Source: Galerina marginata
Taxonomy: Eukaryota; Basidiomycota; Agaricomycetes; Agaricales; Galerinaceae
Reading direction: 5' to 3'
DNA length: 64,000 nucleotides
Assembly: GCA_023014335.1 (NCBI GenBank)
Contig: JAECYW010000014.1
Coordinates: forward strand, 372,001 to 436,000
Made by a program: the position numbers and the translations under genes. The number at the start of each line of letters is the position of its first letter. The first letter of the stretch is position 1. Positions 23,939 through 35,378 of the stretch are shown here, piece after piece. Under the pieces are notes generated by a model, which had not been told where the DNA came from, did not search any database, and saw nothing but the letters and a program-made list of their open reading frames with translations.

Positions 23939-24434
23939 ATTTTCTAGATGCCCTGCTTATTTGCTTATTTGCTAAAATCTCCAAAATTTCAACCTCTACT
24001 GGTCCTGGTGGTCGCGACCTTTCGTACAAAGGTTAATAATTTCAAATGTTTTCCCTTCAGTGTTATATTCGAGAAGCTTGTTATTTCTATGTGTCTACAA
24101 AGAATTCCATTGGCATACGATAAGTTCTACCATCGCCTGCACGCATCACATTTCCAGATTTCCTCCATGTATATTTTATTTCGGTAGGCAGAGTGCCTGC
24201 GATATGGTCCCGAACGTTGTAGATACTGAACATACCAGATTCATTTTCATCTCCGCTTTTGCTTTCTAGAACCGGACTCGTTAAGCGGAGACACCACGAC
24301 CCTGGACATGAAACTGTCTTTCCCATCATCCTTCAGCCCACAAAACGAAGTTAGTGAATACTGACCCTACCATACGTGCGTGCACTTCAACTTTTTAACG
24401 ACCCAACGGCACTGAAAGTGACTCGAGATAGAGA
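23939..24434. other. Intergenic, no gene seen
   Basis: AT-rich 3' region of the kinase-like gene and 5' region of the next small gene; only short frames on both strands. Confidence 0.5.
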
Positions 24435-24869
24435 ATGCAACTCGAATCAAGGGTTTACTGGCTGCCAAGGCTCCGAGGATACATGATGACATTTGAAACT
24501 GCAGAAAAAATCATGACCAACGTCCCCATAGCTAACCGGGGGTTCATTGAAGAGTATTTGGAATTTGCCATAAACTTCTGGCTGGCTGAGCATCCTTGGT
24601 CAAGAGAACAAAAGTCACGGTACGGCTTGAAGCCTGATGATGAGCCCAATATCCTAGCCGTTGCTACTTGGGCACCAGGAAGTATATCACTACGCCAAGA
24701 CCGCATCATGCTCGTCACAAGTCGAGTATCGACTAACAGAAAAACCGATCCAATGTGGTGGAACCTTGAATTGATCGAAAAAAATCCTGGAGCAATTGAT
24801 ATTGCAGTGCAGAAATGGCTGATCAGTGAAGGAAGAGTCGAGGAAAAAGAGCTTTACGAGACCCTTTAG
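24435..24869 (+). CDS. Hypothetical 144-residue protein
   Basis: Single open frame, 144 residues, starting MQLESRVYWLPRLRGYMM. Composition is protein-like, with Trp-rich blocks (FWLAEHPWSREQ, DPMWWNLELIEKN) and an acidic, helical C-terminus (VQKWLISEGRVEEKELYETL). I recognise no domain. It sits 500 bp downstream of the kinase-like gene on the same strand. No introns are needed. It could be a single-exon gene or a surviving exon of a longer one. Confidence 0.5.
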   Translation: MQLESRVYWLPRLRGYMMTFETAEKIMTNVPIANRGFIEEYLEFAINFWLAEHPWSREQKSRYGLKPDDEPNILAVATWAPGSISLRQDRIMLVTSRVSTNRKTDPMWWNLELIEKNPGAIDIAVQKWLISEGRVEEKELYETL

Positions 24870-26334
24870 GGTTTCGTTCTTTTACCCAGGAGCCAGAAAC
24901 TTCTCACGGTACGCGTTGTTTTGAGCTCGTTTAGGCAATTCCGATAGTCACGTGAAGATTCTTTTCAGCGTCACCTTGCAGCTGGCTGCTGCAGCACACT
25001 TTTCTATCGTCGCCGGCCAGGTTGGGCAGTGTACAGGGGCCGAGTGCTCGAGATATGACTGATTTTCTCTTCAGCTCCTCAGAGCGACGGATGCCAGCAC
25101 CATTGACAACTCGACATCGCGCCCTCAAAGCTTCTGCCGCGTTCATTGCCCTCCGTCATTTTGACCACAGCACTATATACTCAAACCGTACTTTAAGAGT
25201 TGTGTAGATAGATGCTCAGATAAAATTTGGTGGCCAATTTCAACCGATCATGCCATCCCCCGGGCTTCCCAATCGTGAAGTCCGAGCCGTAGTTACCATA
25301 CTGTAAGCTTTGACGAGGCTTAGCTGTTGGTACGCCTACAGCGGTCTTAGGAAAAGTCTTGTGAACAGCCGTATTTGGAAAGTATTTGGACATAAAGTAC
25401 ATAGCAGCGTAATGGTGGTACAATGGTACCCATATGGTGCGCTGACTCAATTACTGCTCATCCAAAAAAGGCTTGCTCTGGTACGAAATGACGTCTGGCT
25501 TAATCTCGTTCAACGTATATACCTGGACACTTTAGTGGGAAGGTCTTAATTCATGGTGTTTTGATATGTTTGCTGGAGACGGCATTGGCACAGCCTTTGC
25601 ACTTTGTTAGCACCCCAACCGGAACCCGGTTCCGAGTCCTATAGGACTGGTTATTTTTAGTTCGTCCGCATTCTTTCAACGTTTGACGCACACTTCAACG
25701 TTGTTTTCACCCCCGCCCCATGTACTCGAGTATGGCTGGTTCCTTCCTGACAGGTCGACGTTCCGCAACAGTGCCGATCGATAAAGGCGAAGACTGATGG
25801 TGGGTACGAAACGGTTAGCAGAGGCGCGAATACGAACATACCTTTGTTGTCGAGTCTCGACTCGCCTTCTTCCTCTTTTTGGCTTGGTTTTACCTGTAGA
25901 TCGGCGAAGAGGATTGCTGCAGTAGCAAGGTAGGTTAATATTTAATTTATTCTTTTGCTTAGGTTGCAGTACGCGTGATGGGCTGGTCACTGTCAACCGA
26001 GAAATCATAGAACAAGCAGGTGACTTACGACACCAAAACCATATCTGCAGCGCAGACACGGTCACCAGGTGTTTTGGTCTCTGCGAGGATCTTCTTTTCG
26101 ACAAGCCCTCGCCGCCGCAACGTCCAACCTTTCCGCTTGAGAGTTTGTCTACGTTCACGACTAAGTTCCTGCTTTATCTTCCGTTAGGGTACCTTGGCTC
26201 TGTCACCACCTAACAAATTCTGACATGTCGTATCGTCCCGTGTTTGCGACAAGTACAGTCTCCTTATGTTATGTTTGTTGTATCGACTTCTGAGTTCCTC
26301 CTGCTACGAGTACGTAGGTTGCACATAGGGCTTG

Positions 26335-26359
26335 CCTGGGGCGCTCCGCTCGCCCCAGG
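26335..26359. repeat. Perfect 9-bp GC-rich hairpin
   Basis: cctggggcg and its exact reverse complement cgccccagg are separated by seven bases, with weaker pairing outside (tgcct with aggca). It lies in gene-poor DNA. It may be part of a decayed mobile element; I see no flanking element. Confidence 0.5.
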
Positions 26360-27703
26360 AGGCAAAGATAGCACCCAAACTCAGACTTGGGTTAAAAGAA
26401 TTCTGGTGATATGTTGCCTGAGGTTCTTCATGTAAGTGGGTAAAATTAATTGGAAATTAAACCTCCTCGGTGATTGTGGATTAATGTGGCTGAGCAATTT
26501 TCTAAGCGAACCTTTTCTTCTGAAGTACTCAAGTTCTTATTATTCTAAGTGTCCAGGCACTGCCCGCAGGGCCATTGAAAAGGAATGTCAGCAATATCTA
26601 TCCGATGAGTTATACACCACCCTTTTCACTGGAGCCAGATTACGTATGCATTTTTCTTGTTTAATGTCTGTGTCAGCAATTTGAAGAGATCTAACCTGCG
26701 ACCTACACGCAGGTAGCGTGACACAGGGGTACAGGCCACAACAGCCTCTCCTGTGGTGCCGCGCCGACAGCAACCGACGGAACGGAAGTAAGCAGCGCTA
26801 GGCAACCGATAACGAAGTGCATGGCTACGCTGACGCCAGCTGGCAGCAGTGGAGGCGCGGTGGATGAGCTACGGGCAGAACAACTGGGTCAGGGGTGGAA
26901 AACGAAGTTACGATTCGTGACGCACCTTGTCCCATATCTCACCCAGCTGCAGGGTTTCCCTGTATCGTATCATACCCCCATTTCCCATCCTAACCCGTCA
27001 GAACGTCGCTCACACCCCCCGAATGGAGCAGAGGCTTGCAAGTACCATGTGCCGACGTTTTATATGTTCAATCGCATCAAATTGTACCTAAATCAGACTA
27101 AGTAGACAGCAAAGAGATATAACATAATGAAAAACTTACTTGCAGATTCCTATGGTCTGGAGCAGGGGGATGGATGAAAATCGCAGGCAGATGGTGGTTA
27201 GGAGTCAAGATCTTTGATCAACCTCCGGCTCGGCTTAGGTTTGGGCCGTGGAAAAGTCATATGACTTTCAGATCAAATGGGCCCGACCGTCAGTTCAACT
27301 GCTCAACTCACCGGCGCTAAGCGCAATTCCGCTGTGACCTCCCATGCTGTAAGTTTTTGCACTTCTTCGGCTGTTGTGCGACTGCTTTATTGCCTCTAGG
27401 ACATAGCTATTCCATCACACTACGCCGATCCTTCCCTCGGTGATTGGACTTTCCCTCAACGTTTCAGCCTGTCCGTCCCAGTCTCACCCGTTTCGCGTTC
27501 TTCGTTGGTTCTTCGGCGTTATGTCGACTTGACGGGTGACTATGTTGTCGAGGTACCGAATGGTTAAACTCAAAACATAGTCACTGCCATAGATAAGTAA
27601 TACTTTGTTTAACACTTGAAAACTCACTTACCTCGTAAGTAGCAAGACTAAGCGCATTCCCCCTTTGAATGCCGACTAGTCATCGAAATCGCCAACCTCG
27701 ACA

Positions 27704-28090
27704 CTCCGCAGTCGCGGGCTCGCGGCCGCCAAGTAAATCGACGATTAGGGAGTCTTACGCAATACATAAGTAACCCTTCAATTTGTTGTCAAGTCGTAAC
27801 TTACCGTCTTACCAGTTCCCCTCGAGTTCATGATTTCGATGTCTCAACCTCAACACAAACACGCGGAAGCCTCTTCTGCGCCGCTGTGTGAACCCCGTAC
27901 CCCGCTTCATTCTGTCCCATCTGCCATAACTCTCCGCAGTCGCAGCCGTTGAGTCAAGCAACGATTAAGGAGCATTTCGCGATGCACAAGTAAGGAACCC
28001 TTCGATTCATCGTCAAATCGTTATTTACCTTCTTTCCAGCTTAGCTCGAGCTCGTAATTTCGACGTCTCAATGTCAACACCCAGTCCTCC
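27704..28090 (+). repeat. Imperfect direct repeat, two units about 228 bp apart
   Basis: Unit 1 (27704 to about 27870) and unit 2 (27932 to about 28090) share ctccgcagtcgc, acgatta-ggag, gca-aagtaa, cccttcaattt/cccttcgattc, gtcaa-tcgt and tttcgacgtctcaa blocks in the same order. No conserved reading frame, so I regard it as non-coding. Confidence 0.6.
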
Positions 28091-28865
28091 ACCATCACCT
28101 GCCCGCCAACTCCCCGACTTCTATCTTGCAAATAGTTGCAATCGCCATTATGCAACCCAAAATTCATGACATCGTCGCCATGAGAAGGTCAATCAAAGTT
28201 GAAACACCCAAGAATGGAGGCGAACCAATTCAGCGTAAACGAACTGCCTGCCTGCCTGCTTGCCTTGTCATCAACACCACCACTTCTGCTCCTGTTACTT
28301 CTGTCGCTTGCAGCATTGCCTGCCTACCGTGATTCCAACTACTTCCTGTAGTTGTCGCCGTCGTCTCTGCGTGTCCTTACCGTTCCCGTTGTTCGTTCGC
28401 TCAGTGGCTGCAGCTTGTCAATGAGCCATGGGAGGGCACGGGGTGAGGGCATGGACTTCGGGTCGTGGCTGAGCAACCTGCAGGATCTGATATCGAGGTT
28501 CCCAACGAGCTTTAGGTAAGTTTATTATGTCTTTCCTCATCAATTAAATTTGCTCACAGCTTGTAGGCATCGTCGAACAACATTAACATCGTCAGGGAAA
28601 GCTCCAAGGTATAGGAGGAGAGTAGGCTCTAAATTGTAATAATGCGAAACTACCTTCATTCCCACTAAAATGGCTTTCGCAAACACAACCGAAAACACGA
28701 ACTTTTATGGTCTTCAGTGCAATATGTAACTCAAGTATAATTCTAGTTTTTTTGTACGTGTCGCGTGGGCTTCAATCACTTGGCCCTGGTTAAAATCTGG
28801 CATTTCATCATCCTTAGCTATGCGGTCAAGCTCCAGACTCACAGTCCCCACCTGGGGTCTCGTAC

Positions 28866-29078
28866 ATGCCACACGCAGTGTTGGCCCGCACGGCCAGTAA
28901 ATGGATTGCAACATGGGATCATGAAGAAGTTGGTGGGGATCGCGCTACAGACAGGTACCCATTCAATGGACCTTTATATGTTGAGCATCCAGAAGGGTCT
29001 CTCGAGAAATTACTCACTATTCGACGTGATCGTGAACAGTTGGAAGAACGTGTTTACAAGGAACTTCAAAACAATTGA
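28866..29078 (+). other. Possible coding remnant, 70 residues
   Basis: A short open frame with protein-like composition (WIATWDHEEVGGDRATDRYP, then HPEGSLEKLLTIRRDREQLE) ending in a stop at 29076-29078. Upstream continuity and splice sites are unclear and I recognise no family. It may be the last exon of a decayed gene. Confidence 0.3.
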
Positions 29079-29394
29079 AACTAAAGCCATTCTCGACGGC
29101 TCAGGTCCTATGTCACTAGAGTCATATCCAAGTCACGTCGCAATTGATGTAGTTAGTAGCATATAGGGGGAGCAAGATTCAGAGAGCAAGGGAGAGTAGC
29201 ACATAATGGGTTCAAAGTGTAGATTGTACTCTGATCATGACTATGAAACTTTTCCATCACACAACTTTGAACAAGACAGGTAAAAGAACTACAGTTAATA
29301 AGTATCACACTGTTGTACATGGTGGTTTGAGAGGGAAAAAAGGACTGGTGAACGAACTACAATAGTGATTAATTGAAATAGAATAACTAAAGCA

Positions 29395-32300
29395 CTACTC
29401 TTCCTCTTCTTCACGAACTTCCTCGACGAATTCTTTGACGTCTTTGAGCAACTCCTCGACCAGCTCATCGCGATTCCACTCTTTTCGATGCCGCCATACT
29501 GTCCCAAGACACGTCGCGCGCAACTGTTCAAGTTGCTCGACCGTCAAGCCGGCAGTCCGTTCCTTGATCACCTGGCGTAGATCGGACAACAATGAGGAAG
29601 AAATGTGGAAGTCAGGCAGCGGTGGGGTCGGTGTGCGCTCGATGACCATGGGTGTGGGATCTCGCACCAACGCTGACGAAGACGCGACGGGTAACGGAGT
29701 TGGCTGTCTTTCCGGCCCAGCTGGTATCTGGATTTGGGGCACGGGGCTATAAGGTGCTTGAGCCGGCAGCGGTGGTGTCGGGGTTTTGGCGAGCATCTCC
29801 ATAAATGAGTTCGGCCGGTACTGGCCGTGCTGGGGGTGCGGTTGGGACATGAAAGGGTCGGAAGGGTCCACGCTGATTGTAGGGAAGTTGTACGGGCTGC
29901 CGTTCGGTCGCGGTGCAAACGGCTGGACACTGAACATATCTTGAGGCGGAGGCTGAGGTGACATAGGATTTAGAAGGGCGGGATCAAAACCACCGCGTCT
30001 CGAAGGGCTATCGACGTTCATCTGGTCATGGAACTGTGGGTACTGCGAGTACATGTGGTTTTGGTGCAACGATGGGTGAGGGGGCATGGGCAGCTGATGA
30101 TGGGGTGGATGAGGATATTGTCCCAGCCCAGGAACCTCTATTAGAGGCGCCATCGTTTCACTGTGAGGAGCTGCAAATCGAACTACGTGAGGCCGTTCTT
30201 GTGTACCTGGTCTCGACGATCCAAGGGTGTCCAAAGGGTCGCGATCGTCGTCCTGGTCGTCGATGATCCTCGACCTCTTGGCATCACGACCGCCGTCAGC
30301 GGTAATAAAACCATTGGCTTCGCCCTCAGACCCATGTGAATCAACAACACTGCTTTCTTCGCCCCGCTGCCTCTTCAGCCTACGTTCCAACTTCACAGGA
30401 TCGGTGATAGGGTGTTCAGGTTGCAGGCCATTATTCCGGGCACTTCTCCTAGCACCAGCTGGCACAGGATGTCCATTGATCTCCTTCCCCTTCCCCTTTT
30501 CTTTCCTACGTTCCTCTCTCCTCTGTCGTTCTCTAGCAGCCATCCTCTCGCACTCGAGCCTCAGCTGCGGATCAAACTCTTGAATGCTGACTTGAGCGGC
30601 TGTAAACATAGCTTGAGCTTTATGCAGCCTGTCGAGATCTTCTTGAGCTTTTACGTCCGCATTATGGAGCATCTTTCCAACGTCGTCAAGGAAATCTTAC
30701 GGGGTAAGATAGCGACCCTTGAACAGGTCCATCTGCATCCTTTCCAGGTCCATGTCGTACAAAGGCGGCATCTGTTGCATGATCTGCTGCTGTTGCATGA
30801 CCACGCCATTCATCGGCACGCCTTGATCACCAACCATTGGCTGTGTAGGCTCTTCGCCAGTAATATCGATAACACCGTTCATGCCCTGGTGAACTTCGAT
30901 CACGGTAGTGGTAACAGTATCCAGCCCGTTTACGCCATCTTCCGTTGGATCGAAGTTATACTCTTCCTATTAGCAGATATTTCGGTCAGAGATCCGGTTA
31001 CATAGAACATCAAGATTAACATACCGTAGCCCTCTTAGTAAACCTCTTAAACTTCCTCTTCAGCTCCTGCAAAATCGGGCCAAGACGATATTTCAAGAGA
31101 GTAAGAATTCGTTGATCGTTCTCCTCCTGAAGAGCCAGCTCAGCCGCAGTGGGCTTTCTCGGCTCCAAGGGAGGTGCGATGGGCAACTCCTCCAGCACCC
31201 TCTTCCTTCGGGCCATTCCATCGGCAAACTGATTTGGAGGCCTCTGAATATCTGTCATCAAGCCCTCGAAGAACGCTTCGCGCTGAGAGTCACTTGGAGT
31301 GCGGTTGTCTTTCGTCGGACCGAAAAGTTTAACGTCCCGAGGAAGGTCGGCAAAGCGGCCATCAACGACGGCGAGCAGAAGGATTGGGTCTGTCGGGGCA
31401 AGAGTATCGAGCATTGCCCGGACTGTCGACCGCGACGTCTCCGAGACAGCGGCGCACCAGCCTACCAGAGAGGGAGTATAGATCACGGAAGGTTAATTAC
31501 GTTTCGCCTCGACGAACAGTTGGACGATAGCAGCTTCCACAGTCTGATGAAAGAAAATGTTAGGCAAAATTTGATGCGTAATATCATATGGCTTACCCTT
31601 GTGGAATCACTCATTAATGTTCCGAGTTCGAGACTTGGACATGATAACCTTCCAGATGGTGCAGAGCAGCAGCGCCGATATATCCTTGGCCCATACCAAT
31701 ATGTCCATGAATGATGACTCGTGGGCGGTGCACGCGAAGAGTTTGCATGGCTAGCAAAAGAATAAGCGATCAGTAAGTACTTAAAAGAAAGAAGTAGAAA
31801 GGCATACCTTGAGACAGCATCTCTTTCTCCAGTGCACCCTCTTCTCCGCCTTCATCCTCAAACTCGGGCTCCTCAAGCGCACTAAGCTTCTTCTCAACAG
31901 GCATAACACGCTGTATAACTTCCTTGACCTTCTCCGGCGTACTTTCCAACAGCGGCACAAACTGCACCGGAAGTGGTGTAGCGGCCGAAGATGTTGACCG
32001 AGCAGAGGAAGGAACCAGTTCTGTTGTAGATGTGATGTGTCAGCATGATGAGTCAATCGATCGATGCCAGGAATAGAAATACTTACTCTTAATGGAAATC
32101 ATGAAATCACGCAGGCCAATTCCAATTGTTTCAGGCTTCAAGAGCAAACGGTCGTTACTCTTGTATACTTGAGGGTATCGCCTCTGAATCGCATTCAGAG
32201 CTGCCTCCGTACAAAGAGCCTTGAAATGAAGCATATAGGTTAGTCTTTAGCTTCAAAAATAACCCGAAATCGTACCCTTAAATCAGCACCTCCATAGCCC

Positions 32301-33340
32301 TTCGTTAACTTCGCTAACCCATTAATCCTCCCCTTGACCTCACATTCCTTTTCCTCATTCTTATCTTCGTCCTCTCCTCCGCCCCAGCCCTCCCACTTCT
32401 TCTTAAAATCTTCTCTCTAGCGTCCAGCCCAGGTAGGCCGAAGTAAAATTCTCGATCGAACCTTCCTGGCCTCCTGAGCGCTGAATCCACGGCGTCGAGC
32501 CGATTGGTAGCGCCGATGACGACGACCTGTCCGCGCCCATCCATGCCGTCCATGAGAGCTAGAAGGGTGCTGACAATCGACGCATGGATTTGATCTTGTT
32601 TCGACGATCGCACAGGCGCTAGACCATCGATCTCATCGAAAAAGATGATGGAAGGCTGCGAATTTCGTGCCTCCTCGAAAAGAAGTCGTAGTTGATGCTC
32701 GGCTTCTCCGACCTATTTGGAGAGACAGTCGGCACCTTTACGCATAAAGAACGCTGAATAAAGAAGGTCAACTCATTGAGTCGGCATGGAGGAAAATAAC
32801 CCGCACAAATTTGTCTGCCTTCAGTCCGGCGACTTGCAGCTAGGGCTCGTGCCAAAAGAGTCTTTCCCGTTCCTGGAGGTCCATGGAATAAAACTCCACG
32901 TGGATGGGTAACGTTGAACCTCTGGAAGACCTCCGGGTACAACAAAGGTAGCAGCGTCATTTCCTTCAACGCATGGATATCTAGGAAGGGAAAATGGACG
33001 TTACAATGATGACGGAAAGTAAAGAGGAAATATCAACTTACGATCATCCAAGCCTCCAACTTCGTCAAAGGTAACATTTAGGTTGACGTCAAGAGGATCA
33101 GCATCGGCTAGAGCTGTTTTGAAGACATGGAGTCAATTTCGAGATACCAAACAATTGGGAGAAACAAGTCTTACCAGCGTCGCCAGTTTTACCAAGATTC
33201 GATGGTGTACCACCGGCAGCAAGATCTCCAGACAACATGCCACCACCGGCAAAAGCTCCAGCTCCAAAAGGCGCAATCCCGCTAAAGGGTTTTCGTGGCG
33301 TTCTCGTTGGGTAGTCAGAGTCCTAAGAATTTGAACAAAG
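29395..33340 (-). pseudogene. YTA7: Decayed YTA7/ATAD2-type AAA ATPase-bromodomain gene, copy B
   Basis: Exons can be followed from about 33340 leftwards: Gly-rich segment (GIAPFGAGAFAGGGML), DVNLNVTFDEVGGLDD, then [18 protein letters not shown], Walker [18 protein letters not shown], Walker [46 protein letters not shown], bromodomain half (DMDLERMQMDLFKGRY, DFLDDVGKMLHNAD), and a long open C-terminal part (29395..30672) ending in acidic residues. Breaks: TAG 32713-32715 for Trp in SKWVGEAE, TAA 31493-31495 for Gln after AKRN, TAA 30697-30699 for Gln in TPQDFL, and a frameshift near 32415. The N-terminal acidic region is missing. All three stops fit C-to-T or G-to-A changes. A functional gene would be a nuclear histone-binding ATPase; this is a truncated duplicate. 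Confidence 0.88.
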
Positions 33341-33407
33341 ACATGCATCTTCTGGCTCAAGGAATAGACTCTTGAGCACACTACTTGGCCTTTCGAAAAC
33401 TGCCGGT

Positions 33408-33593
33408 TTAGTTAGGAAATCTCTTCTGATCTTCGACTTTTTTTCTGATCCCATTGGGAACATAAAGTCGGAACTCATAGACGGTCCACTCCGCTTTGAA
33501 GAGAAACCTGGGTCTGGACCACACAGGATGTGAGCACCGTCTCTTCAATTCTCCGATGGTTGGCTTGTGATTTGATCCGGGAGTCTCCTTCAT
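33408..33593 (-). other. Small unassigned open frame
   Basis: 61 codons with plausible protein composition (KPTIGELKRRCSHPVW, then FKAEWTVYEFRLYVPNGIRK) just upstream of YTA7 pseudogene B on the same strand. It has no known domain and no match to copy A at the equivalent place. Real coding status unknown. Confidence 0.25.
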
Positions 33594-33664
33594 ATCGTCA
33601 TTGAACTCTTATACCTATCTGACCCAGTGCCCGGCAAACGGGATCCCTAAGGTTCTTGCGTTGT

Positions 33665-33900
33665 CGATGGTGTAACTGGGATTCTTCTTTTCTCCATCTT
33701 CATGGATGAGGTGGAAGCAGTTGGTTCTCGTGGCTCGTTGACGTGAGGCCCTTTCCGAGATGGTGTAGGGTGCAGTCCAAGAACAAGCTCAACGGCGAGC
33801 GCTCAGCGATCAGGCCATGGTTGGTGCATTGGTTGGACCAGGTTTAGTTCAAGTTGAACGGTAACGGAAGTAACGTGATGCTGGCGCGTTGATAAGATTT
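33665..33900 (-). pseudogene. Orphan duplicate of the MYND gene 5' part
   Basis: Same orientation as, and clearly derived from, 22190-22382. It contains the sequence corresponding to MKMEKRRIPVT and the upstream frame, but the frame is interrupted and the zinc finger itself is absent. An extra block of about 40 bp (around 33825-33865) is inserted relative to the source. It cannot encode the protein. Confidence 0.8.
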
Positions 33901-34585
33901 ATTTTCTGCCACCAGTCATTGTCAGTGTTGACTCCTGCGCCTCCATACCTCCGCCCAACCTTAGAAACCGCTACATTATCCCAGGACAACCATGGACAAA
34001 TTACGACGATTCTTCAGGTTCTCCACAATATTTTCCTAGACTAGGAGCCTGGACCGGTGCTCAGTGGTCCAAATGCACGTTGAAGCCAGGCTTTATGGCC
34101 GACGCACACTCTCGACGACACTGGCAAGAATCAGTTATTTACCATGTCAGAGCCTTTACATCACGAAATGGCGTGTTATGATCAGCAGAAGGTCCGGGGA
34201 TCCGAACCGTCCGTTGAAACTTGAAAGTGGTGCGGAATGGCACCCTATCTGGTCTACGGACGCCTTCATCTTTGCACTGGCAGTTCCTGGGCCGTTCCAC
34301 TTGGCGCGACCATGTACATTCTCGAGCTGATTGATTCTGGATCGCATGACCTTGGGAGATACGTATCATGTCCTAGAACAATCTCCGTCCTGAGGAGTGC
34401 TAGAGCGGCGATCAAGTCGAGGAGGATAACCATCTCCCCCGACGCAGACAGGTCGATGCTTACCGGACTGGTCGTTCGGGAAAGGCTGTGCCTGGGCTAG
34501 CGAGTTCACTATAAGTATGCGAAAAGCTTCTTGCAATTATCAACTTAGGTCGAGTTCTTACCAGCATCCTCCCTCTCTAACACCT
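33901..34585. other. Intergenic, no supported gene
   Basis: Only short frames without domains. The last 80 bp before 34586 are pyrimidine-rich (ccagcatcctccctctctaac), a common promoter-proximal feature of highly expressed fungal genes. Confidence 0.5.
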
Positions 34586-35378
34586 ATGTATTTCAAAACT
34601 TTTGTCGCTTCTGTTCTCTTTGCTCTCGGCGTGGCTGCAAATCCTTTAACCTCCCGTGCTGCTGTACGCACCTGTCCTATCATCAACACCGCGATTAAAA
34701 ACTGACTACCCATTATTTTCTTTTTCCTCAGTGCGTTGTACTCTCACCTGGCAAGTACACCATTTCATTAGCCGCGACGGGTTGGCAGCTCCGCCCATTC
34801 CACCATGCATTCGCCCCTCCTGCTATCGAGTCCCACCAAGATCCACCTACCGGCCAACTTGGCGTTGTGAGTGAAATATTTGCCTCGCTTTGTGTTTGCG
34901 ACTACGTCTACTGACTATGTTGAAAACTGTAGTGGTCCCTGACAAACGCACCCCAGTCAGCCTATTATATCACGAACGTCGGCGAGGGTAACGTTGTGTC
35001 GACGCTTAGTTTCAGTGTAAGTAATTAAGGCTGGCGTTGGTATGATTACGACGGAATTGATTTCATGACAGGGCCTGCAACCGTATACTACATCTGTCGG
35101 TGGCGCAGTGGCCTTCGCTATTCAATGTGCTGGAAATGGAACTTATGTGGTATGCGCCCCGGCTTTCCTGACGCCATTGAACTTCACTGATTTCAATAAT
35201 CTTCTTACAGATTAAAAATCCTACTGCTGATGAAGTATGGAATGCGGAACCAGATGTGCGTGATTATCTCACTCCTAGCCATATCATAGACATTTTTTGA
35301 TTTTTGTTGCAGGCATGGGCCAAAATAATCGGCGCGAACGGAGACATCAGCCAGCGCTTCTTGTTCCAGAAGGTATAA
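34586..35378 (+). CDS. Small secreted protein, possible beta-trefoil
   Basis: Six exons (34586-34663, 34732-34866, 34933-35016, 35072-35149, 35211-35255, 35313-35378), 486 nt, 161 residues, all phases consistent. The N-terminus MYFKTFVASVLFALGVAANP is a classical signal peptide. The mature part is rich in beta-type patterns (GKYTISLAATGWQL, SAYYITNVGEGNVVS, GNGTYVIKNP) and ends QRFLFQK, reminiscent of the Q-x-W/F strand of beta-trefoil proteins such as fungal lectins or protease inhibitors. That is a guess from pattern only. One potential N-glycosylation site (NGT). The stop follows QKV; reading gta as a donor to a further exon is possible, but I see no acceptor. Confidence 0.78.

Larger units (their letters stand above)
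24870..29394. other. 4.5-kb gene-poor stretch with repeats and possible exon remnants
   Basis: No complete gene can be supported. Short protein-like pieces occur: minus strand near 26030-26160 (LVEKKILAETKTPGDRV), plus strand near 26545-26640 (ARRAIEKECQQYLSDELYTT, followed by a gtatgc donor-like site), and plus strand 28866-29078 (see separate entry). A 228-bp-spaced imperfect direct repeat lies at 27704-28090. The rest is low-information sequence with microsatellite-like (cctg)n near 28240. Confidence 0.5.

Noticed and set aside
25676..26158. 160-codon minus-strand frame rich in Arg and Lys
   Set aside because: No recognisable domain; another frame in the same place also looks partly protein-like, so neither can be chosen.
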